Origin: Bacillota bacterium
GTDB lineage: Bacteria > Bacillota > Clostridia > Peptostreptococcales > Anaerovoracaceae
Assembly (NCBI GenBank): GCA_016283945.1
Contig: JAEENW010000129.1
Coordinates: 1 to 13,443, forward strand
Direction: 5' to 3'
DNA length: 13,443 nt
This document shows positions 5,984-12,800 of this stretch, piece by piece. How positions within the stretch are numbered: the stretch's first letter is position 1; every line of letters starts with the position of its first letter. The notes beneath the pieces are model-generated. The model worked only from the letters and a program-made list of their open reading frames with translations. It had not been told where the DNA came from and did no database searches. The translations under genes and the position numbers were made by a program.

Positions 5984-7198
5984 CTAGGCCTTCTGCTCCT
6001 TCTTGGCTGGAAGCAGTCCCCAGATGCCGATGAGGCTCACGAGGAGCAGGCCAATGCCCACGTAGTACATCGGAACGTAGCTTCCGACTCTGTCGTAGAC
6101 GGTCCCGAAGATGAACGGGGCGAGCATGTAGCCTACGTTGATGCAGGCCGAGATCTTTCCGAGGAAGAACTTCTTGTTCTCGGCTCCGCCCAGGGCTTCG
6201 GCGAGCGCGGGCGCGCCGACTACGTTGAGCGAGCTTATGAACATCATTCCTATGCAGATCAGGAAAGCCGTCGCCGCGCCGCTGAAATGCAGCAGGCCGA
6301 AGAGTCCGAGGCTCGCGGTGACGACTATCGCCGTGTTGCTCACGCGCACGCCCCAGCGGTCGATGATCATCCCGTGGAAGATCTTTCCGACGGCCATGAA
6401 TATCATCGAGATCGAGTAGAGGTGGGCGGCGTAGGTCTGGGTGTAGCCGACGTCCTGAAGGTGCGGCTGCATGGTGCTCATGAAGATGCCGCTGGATATC
6501 GAGATGATCGCGCACATGAAGGCGATGGGGATGTGCTTACCCACGAAGAAAGGAACGTCTCCGGAGGACTTACCGCCCTTAGCGGCTGCCTGCGGGCGTC
6601 CGCCTCCGAGTGCCTTGACGCTGTCCGGAGCCTCCTTGAGGAGGAGGAAGTCGGTGCCCAGAGAGCATATAGCCATGATCACGGTGAGGATCTTCATGGC
6701 GCTCCTCCAGCCGAAGCCGAGGATGAGCGAGTTGGCGACGCTGTTGAAGATCGAGGTGCCAAGGCCGCTTCCCATCATCACTATGCCGGTGATGGTGTTG
6801 CGCTTCTCGGAGAACCAGTCGGTTATGAGCAGCGAGAGCGGGACGGAGGTCCCGAAGGTGTTGCAGAAGCCGAGCAGGAAATTGATGATGCAGAAGCCCG
6901 GGATGGTGCTCACGGTGCTCTGCATGAAGTAGATGACCGCCGCGAGAGCCGCGGAGACTCTCATCGAGCGGACGATCCCGAAGCGGTTGAAGATCTTGCC
7001 GCTGAACATCGCGGCTACGACTCCGCCCATGGAGATCATGCTCTGCGCCACGGAGAACTGGCCTCTCATGAAGCCGAGGTCGTTGCAGATGGGTACGATG
7101 AAGAGCGAGAAGCAGTTGGTGCTTATAGACAGCTGGGTCAGCATTATCAGAATGCCGCCCGCTACCAGCATCGCCCTGTCGCGTTTTAGACGGTCCAT
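5984..7198 (-). CDS. Major facilitator superfamily transporter
   Basis: A 404-aa integral membrane secondary transporter with about 12 hydrophobic segments arranged as two halves around a hydrophilic central loop (about 190-218, Gly/Lys rich), the usual MFS plan and length. The loop 2-3 signature appears as GKIFNRFG (67-74) and its counterpart in the second half as GKIFHGMIIDRWG (271-283). The N-terminal half, including the 'GxGxG' type stretch MMGSGLGTS (141-149), is broadly like OFA/monocarboxylate-type MFS permeases, but the substrate is not identifiable. The ATG at 7198 has AGGAG about 12 nt upstream (7211-7215) and a nearer, weaker AAAGGA. No convincing promoter is seen in the 76-nt gap after the CNNM pair, so co-transcription with them is likely. 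A terminator follows. Confidence 0.92.
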   Translation of the reverse strand: MDRLKRDRAMLVAGGILIMLTQLSISTNCFSLFIVPICNDLGFMRGQFSVAQSMISMGGVVAAMFSGKIFNRFGIVRSMRVSAALAAVIYFMQSTVSTIPGFCIINFLLGFCNTFGTSVPLSLLITDWFSEKRNTITGIVMMGSGLGTSIFNSVANSLILGFGWRSAMKILTVIMAICSLGTDFLLLKEAPDSVKALGGGRPQAAAKGGKSSGDVPFFVGKHIPIAFMCAIISISSGIFMSTMQPHLQDVGYTQTYAAHLYSISMIFMAVGKIFHGMIIDRWGVRVSNTAIVVTASLGLFGLLHFSGAATAFLICIGMMFISSLNVVGAPALAEALGGAENKKFFLGKISACINVGYMLAPFIFGTVYDRVGSYVPMYYVGIGLLLVSLIGIWGLLPAKKEQKA

Positions 7199-7231
7199 AT
7201 CCTTTGCTTTCTCCTTTTTTTGATTTATTTC

Positions 7232-7253
7232 GCGCGGCGCTTAAAAGCCACGC
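7232..7253 (-). other. Weak hairpin between the CNNM pair and the MFS gene
   Basis: A 7-bp stem, GCGTGGC / GCCGCGC (one G-U pair, 8-nt loop), lies in the 76-nt spacer. On the minus strand it is followed by GAAATAAAT, not a U-tract, so it is a poor terminator. It might slow polymerase or protect mRNA ends, giving lower MFS expression. Confidence 0.3.
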
Positions 7254-7274
7254 TGATTTTTTACATCGGATATA

Positions 7275-8537
7275 CTACTCCGATACGGTTTTCTTGACAA
7301 GCACTTTGTCGACCCTGCGCTCGCCGGCTTCCAGCACGGTGACCGTGAGGCCCTCTTCCTCGTATTCGAACTTCTCGCCGGGCACGGGGAAGTGCTCGAG
7401 CATCTCCATGCACCAGCCGCCGACCGTGTCGGAGTCGAACTCGAAGTCGTCCTCGTCTATCTCCATCAGCTCGAGGAAATCGGAGATCGGAAGGTCTCCG
7501 TCGAGCTCGTATTCGCTCTCGGAGCGCTGTACTATGTCCTCCTCGATGAGGTCGTTCTCGTCCCAGATGTCGCCGACGATGACCTCGAGCACGTCCTCGA
7601 GGGTAAGCAGGCCCAGGGTCCCGCTGTACTCGTCCGTGACTATCGCGACGTGCTGCTGGGTGTCCTTGAAGCTCTCGAGGACCAGAGGCAGCCTCGTGGT
7701 CTTGTAGACATAGACCGGGGGCATGAGCAGGTCTCTGATGTCGAAGTCCTCTCCGCGCGCGCATGCCCTGAGGAAGGCGTTGAGATGCATGACGCCGATG
7801 ATATTGTCTATGCTGTCCTCGTAGACGGGGATCCTCGTGTAGGGCGTGGACTCGATCTGCTTTTTTATGTCCTTGAGATCATCGTCTATGTCGACCGCCT
7901 CGATGTCGACCCTCGCGGTCATGACCTCGTAGGCGCTGATGTCGTTGAAATCTATGGCCGCTATGAGCATCTCGGTCTCGCCGCTGTCGAGCACTCCCTC
8001 GTCCTCGGCGGTCTCGATTATGGTCTGGAGCTCCTCGATCTCCTCGTCCTCGTCGTCCTCCTCTGCCTCCTCTATCCCGCGGGTGAGAAGGTTCACGAGA
8101 GCGACGACCAGCCTTATGAAAGGCAGGAGCAGCGCTCTGAGCAGCTTCACGAAGGGCGCGCACCTCAGGGAAAACGCCGTGGCCTGCTGCTTGGCGGTGA
8201 TCTTCGGGATGGTCTCCCCGAAGATGATGATGAGGACCGTTAGAGCGAGCGTGCTGATCCAGGCGTAGCGGTCGCTGCCCAGAAGCAGTATGACCAGCAC
8301 CGAGGCTATGGACGACGCCGCGATGTTCACGAGGTTGTTACCTATGAGTATGGCGCTGAGAGAGTCGTCGAAGTCCTCTGTCAGCTCGAGCGCGGTCTTC
8401 GCGCGGCCGCTGCCCTCCTCAGCCTCGTTCTCGAGCCTGATGCGGTTCGCGGACGAGAGAGCCATCTCGGACGCGGAGAAGAATGCCGAGAGGAATATAC
8501 AGAGTATGAGTCCCAGTATCAGAAGGGTGACCGTCAT
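7275..8537 (-). CDS. CNNM/CorC-family CBS-domain membrane protein (complete type)
   Basis: A 420-aa membrane protein of the HlyC/CorC (CNNM) family, whose members act in Mg2+ efflux or divalent cation homeostasis. Domain order: transmembrane DUF21/CNNM domain (1-150) with SASEMALSS (21-29), the metal-site-type motif GNNLVNI (66-72) and GETIPK (107-112); an acidic linker (156-169, nearly all Glu/Asp); a Bateman pair of CBS domains (about 205-325, including TPYTRIPVYED and VTDEYSGTLGLLTLEDVLEVIVGDI); and a C-terminal CorC_HlyC domain (about 340-415, with DGDLPISDFLE and DTVGGW). Length is typical. The start ATG overlaps the stop codon of the upstream paralogue by 4 nt (8534-8537) and has GGAGGTGA about 6 nt upstream, implying translational coupling. 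The pair is likely driven by the promoter at 9707-9735. Older names such as 'hemolysin' are misleading. Confidence 0.93.
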   Translation of the reverse strand: MTVTLLILGLILCIFLSAFFSASEMALSSANRIRLENEAEEGSGRAKTALELTEDFDDSLSAILIGNNLVNIAASSIASVLVILLLGSDRYAWISTLALTVLIIIFGETIPKITAKQQATAFSLRCAPFVKLLRALLLPFIRLVVALVNLLTRGIEEAEEDDEDEEIEELQTIIETAEDEGVLDSGETEMLIAAIDFNDISAYEVMTARVDIEAVDIDDDLKDIKKQIESTPYTRIPVYEDSIDNIIGVMHLNAFLRACARGEDFDIRDLLMPPVYVYKTTRLPLVLESFKDTQQHVAIVTDEYSGTLGLLTLEDVLEVIVGDIWDENDLIEEDIVQRSESEYELDGDLPISDFLELMEIDEDDFEFDSDTVGGWCMEMLEHFPVPGEKFEYEEEGLTVTVLEAGERRVDKVLVKKTVSE

Positions 8538-9640
8538 GAGCGCTCACCTCCCGCCTGCTCAGGGATATTCCCGGAGGCCCCGGACGCGGCGCCGGTCCCA
8601 GATCCGGCATCCGCTGCGCTTGCTCCGGTTTCAGCGGCTTCGGCAGTCTGAACGTCCTTCTCGTCGAGTATCTCTCCCACGAGCTCCTCGAGTATGTCCT
8701 CTATCGTGACTATGCCGGTGACCTCCCCTGAGGCGTTCCTCACCACGGCGAGGTTCTGCCTGTGGGCGGACATCTCATGAAGGAGCTCGTCTCCGGCCTG
8801 CGAGGACGAGACGAAATAGGGCTTGTCCATGACGGTGGAGACCGCAGGGATCCTGCCCTTCTTCATGTAGGTCTTGAGGTATTTCCTGATCTGGAGCACG
8901 CCGGCTATCTCCCTCTCTTCCCCGCGGAAGACCAGGATGCGGCTGTGCCTCTGCTCGGTGATGAAGGCGAAGGCCTCGTCCTTGGGCGTGTCGATGTCTA
9001 TGCCCACGGCGTCCTCTATGGGCGTGAAGATGTTCCTCGCGCGCACGTCGGTGAAGTCGAGCACGGACGAGATCAGGTCGCCCTGATCCTCGTCGATGGA
9101 GCCCTCCTCCGCCATGTCCTCGATGATGTCGTAGAGCTCGTCCTCTGTGACGCTGAGCTCAGGCTCGGTCTTTGAGAGCCTGGAGGCGACGGCACCGACC
9201 TTCGCGAGCAGCGCGGAGAGCGGAGCGAAGAGCTTCATGAAGAAGGCCACGAAGCCCGAGAGCCTTACGGCGAACTTCTCGGGGTTCTTCTTGGCCGCGC
9301 TCTTCGGGAGCATCTCGCCAGCAAAAAACACCACTATCGTCGTGATAATGGTGCCGGCCGTGACCGCGCCAAGCCCCCATATCCTCGTCACAGTAACGGT
9401 CACGAGGGACGCAGCCGAGATGTGGGTCAGATTGGTCACTATAAGAAGCGTGCTGATGGCGCTGTCGAAATCATCCAGTATGCGGTCGGCCCTCTCGGCT
9501 CTCTCATCACCTCTGTCGGCGAGGATCCTGATGCGGCTGCGGCTGACCGAGGCGAAGGCCGTCTCGGCTACTGCCGCCAGCGCCGCGAGCGCGAGCAGGA
9601 CCAGAAATAAGAAACATGACACTCGACTGTCCGAGTCCAT
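8534..9640 (-). CDS. CNNM-like CBS-domain membrane protein, short divergent paralogue
   Basis: A 368-aa paralogue of the downstream gene. Order: a transmembrane CNNM/DUF21 domain (8-155) with AVAETAFAS (23-31) and AGEMLPKSAAKK (107-118), then a CBS pair (about 195-325, with QRHSRILVFRGEE and GEVTGIVTIEDILEELVGEI), then a 40-residue Ala/Gly/Ser-rich tail (329-368). The CorC_HlyC domain is absent. At the position of GNNLVNI in the partner this protein has VTNLTHI (68-74), so two of the three asparagines are replaced by Thr and His, and the conserved serine near the first helix is Ala. A regulatory or partner role, for example heteromer formation with the downstream protein, is inferred, not shown. 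The start ATG at 9640 has only a weak, distant AAGGA; no better in-frame start was found upstream. Confidence 0.88.
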   Translation of the reverse strand: MDSDSRVSCFLFLVLLALAALAAVAETAFASVSRSRIRILADRGDERAERADRILDDFDSAISTLLIVTNLTHISAASLVTVTVTRIWGLGAVTAGTIITTIVVFFAGEMLPKSAAKKNPEKFAVRLSGFVAFFMKLFAPLSALLAKVGAVASRLSKTEPELSVTEDELYDIIEDMAEEGSIDEDQGDLISSVLDFTDVRARNIFTPIEDAVGIDIDTPKDEAFAFITEQRHSRILVFRGEEREIAGVLQIRKYLKTYMKKGRIPAVSTVMDKPYFVSSSQAGDELLHEMSAHRQNLAVVRNASGEVTGIVTIEDILEELVGEILDEKDVQTAEAAETGASAADAGSGTGAASGASGNIPEQAGGERS

Positions 9641-9706
9641 GGGAAGACTTTCACATCCTTTCCGTAAAGACGATAGCCCTTGGGAACTGTCAAAAATAAC
9701 ATTACA

Positions 9707-9735
9707 AATATATCAAATACATATGGCGTTGTCAA
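9707..9735 (-). promoter_or_regulatory. Promoter of the CNNM-CNNM-MFS operon
   Basis: The minus strand has a perfect TTGACA (9735-9730), a 17-nt spacer and TATATT (9712-9707, 5/6). Predicted start near 9700, leader about 60 nt. A second TTGACA at about 9693-9688 has no good -10 partner. The rest of the 224-nt spacer holds only the upstream gene's terminator. Confidence 0.75.
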
Positions 9736-9792
9736 ATGGGTGGGGCGCGTCGACCATGGCATCCGGCCTGCCCTGCTCCCGGAAGAAGGCAT

Positions 9793-9827
9793 AAAAGACC
9801 CGCGGCGCCCTTACGGGTGCCGCGGGT
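9793..9827 (-). terminator. Intrinsic terminator after the SLH surface protein gene
   Basis: A 12-nt inverted repeat with one mismatch (9798-9809 and 9816-9827, 6-nt loop), of the form ACCCGCGGC...GCCGCGGGT, is followed on the minus strand by CTTTTAT. It lies about 38 nt past the stop codon. Confidence 0.82.
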
Positions 9828-9864
9828 GATCTCATTTTTTCTTTTGAGCTTCAGAGCCTTCGCC

Positions 9865-12800
9865 CTATCTCTCGTATCTGGTCCAGTCGGGGACCTCGGT
9901 CAGCTTAGTCCAGTACTCGGTCCCGTTGGCCCTGCGCTCGCACTCGTGGCTGTTGGTAGCCTCCTGTACGTGCAGGTAGAACCACTTGGACTCGTCCATG
10001 TTGTCCGGCCACTCGACCATATCCTCGAGCAGATCCTTCTTGCTCTGCGGGAGTCTGCCAAGTACCCTGTTGATGATCGCCATAGCCTCGCAGCGCCTGA
10101 TCCTGGCGTCGGGGAGGAAGGTCCCGTCCTCGTAGCCGTCGACCCAGCCGTTCGCGGCGGCCTTGCTGATCTCATCGCTCGCCCAGTGCTCGCTGATGTC
10201 GCTGAAGTCGGCCTTTTTATCGCCCTCTCTGTCGTCGAACATCGCGGCCATCTTGGTGAACTCAGCCCTGGTGATGGCATCGTCCGGATGGAAGCCGCCG
10301 TCGGCGTAGCCGTTTACGATGCCAAGCTTCTCGAGGGTCGAGATCGCGGTGTTGAACCACATTCCTTCCTCGACGTCGTAGAAGCTGTTCTCGTAGGTGA
10401 GGTTGCCGTCGCGGACCTTATCCTTCAGAAGTCTGAAGAAGACTGTCGCGACCTCAGCCCTGGTGATGCTGCCGTCCGGCTTAACGTTTCCGTCGACATA
10501 TCCGATGATATAGGCGAAGTGGTCCTCTCCGTTCAGTACTACGGGGACCGGAGTCTTCTTCCAGCCCGCGTACACGGTCTTGTCGCTGTCCATGAAGATC
10601 TCATCGATCTTGTCGGTCAGCTCGGGATCGCTGTGCCAGCCGGTGAAGGTATAGCCCTGTCTCTTCGGGACTCTGGTCAGCGCCGCGACCTCATCCACCC
10701 TGTAGGTCTCGGGCTCGAACTTGGTGCCTCCGTTGGACTCGTAAGTGAGGGTGACCTCCGGCTCGATGCTGGACTCAGCCTCGATGAGCACGTCGTGATC
10801 AGGCATAGTGAAGGTCTTGCCGCTGACGTCCGCGTCGTCGGAGCTCCAGTCGGTGACGATGTAGCCCTCCTTCTCGTATCTGTCTCGTACGGTGACGGTG
10901 TCGCCGTAGGAGTAGGTCTCAACGTCGCCGACGGTCTTTCCATCCACCTTGTAGGTGACGGTGAAGTCGCCCGGCTCGTAGGTGTTGGTGATGGTGAAGC
11001 CTTCCTCGGCGTCGCCCTCGATCTCGGACTCATAGCCCTCGACCGCGAACTCGCCCAGCGTGTAGACTATCGCGGCTCCGGAGGAGCTCTCGAACTTGGG
11101 CACGGTGAAGGTGGCGGTCCAGTCGTCCTTCTCTCCGAAGGTCACGGTGTAGTTGTTGCCGTTGCCGCTCAGGGTGACGGTGACGCTGTCCTTAGCGGGT
11201 CCGACCCAGATCTTGTTGACCTCGATCTGGATGGACTCACCGTTGAAGTTGGTGATGACGAAGTCGTCCTCTGCGTTTCCGGAGTAAGTCGCGGTGTAGC
11301 CCTCGATCTCATCCTCCTCCACGGAGTAGACGATCTCTCTGCCGTCAATGTCGTAGCGGGGGAGATCATCGAAGCTGCCCTTCCAGCCGTCCTCCTCACC
11401 GATGGTGATGTTGTCGAGGTACTCGTCGCCGTCCTTGAGGGATATCGTGACGCTTTCGGCGGGATCGCCGAGCCAGACCTTGCGGACGCTGATGTCGACG
11501 GTCTCCGTGTTGGTGTTGGTGATGACGAAGCCGTCCTCCATGTCGCCTTCGATCTCGGCCGCGTAGTTTTCGACCGGGGTCTCCTCGATCCAGTAGATCA
11601 GCTCGTCGCCGTTCTCATCGTATTTCGGGAGAACGAAGGTGCAGCTCCACTGATCGTCCGCGGTGATGGTGCGGACCGCGACAGGCTTGGAGGCGGCGTC
11701 CGCGCCGGCGGCAGTGCCGTCGTCCGCGGGCTTGGCCTTGGGCGTGAGAGGCTCGGCGAATACGCTGATCTCGGCGCCCTCGCCCTCGGGTCCTATCCAG
11801 GTCTTGGATACGTCGAACTCCACTGTCTCGGTGCAGGTGTTGGTGACGATGAAGCCCTGCTCCATGTCGCCTTCGACGCTGCTGAGATATCCGCTGATCT
11901 CGGGCTCCTCGACCGTGTAGACGATCTCGTTGCCCTGCTCATCGTACTTCGGCCCCTGGAAGGTGACCTCCCAGCGCTCGATGCCGCCGCGCACTTTCTG
12001 AGGCTCGATCACGAGCTCCTCATAAGGCTTTTTGTCCGCCAGCACGTTGACGGTGACCTTGTCGAGGGACTCGCCGACCCAGACCTTGGTGATCGGGAAG
12101 CTTACGGTCTCGTTGTTGGTGTTGGTGATGGTGAAGCCCTGCTCTATGTCGCCTTCGATCTCGGAATCGTAGTTATCGATCTCGATCTCGTCGACGTAGT
12201 ACTCGAGCGCGTTCCCCTCGTCGTCGTAGAGTCTCAGACCCTCGAAAGTGTGGGTCCATTTCCCGTCGGCGCTGAGCTCGCAGCTGTCAACCGGGGCTTC
12301 CATTCCGGTCTGCATCAGGTTGACGGTCACAGAATCGCCCTCAGGGCCGACCCAGACCTTCTTCACCGTGATATCCGTGATGCTTATGTTGGTGTTGGTG
12401 ACGGTGAAGCCGTCCTCGATCGTGCCGCTGACTTCGGATCTGTAGTCTTCGATCGGCTGCTCCTGCACGCCGTAGGCGATCTCGTTGCCGTCCTCGTCGT
12501 ACTTGGGCAGATTCGAGAAGGTCGCGGACCAGTCTCCGTCCTCGGTCAGTTCAGCCGTATCGAGAGCTGTCGGCTTGGCGTCCGCGGTGTCGATCAGCTC
12601 GACCGTGGCGGACTCGCCCTCCGGGCCGACCCAGACCTTGGTCACCTTTACATTTATCTTGTCGGTGCTGGTGTTGGTGACGGTGAAGCCGTTCTCCACG
12701 TCGCCTTCGACGCTGCTCTCGTAGCCGCTGATCTCGGGTTCCTCGACCGAGTATTCGATCTCGTTGCCGTCGGCGTCGTACTTGGGACCGGTGTATTCAG

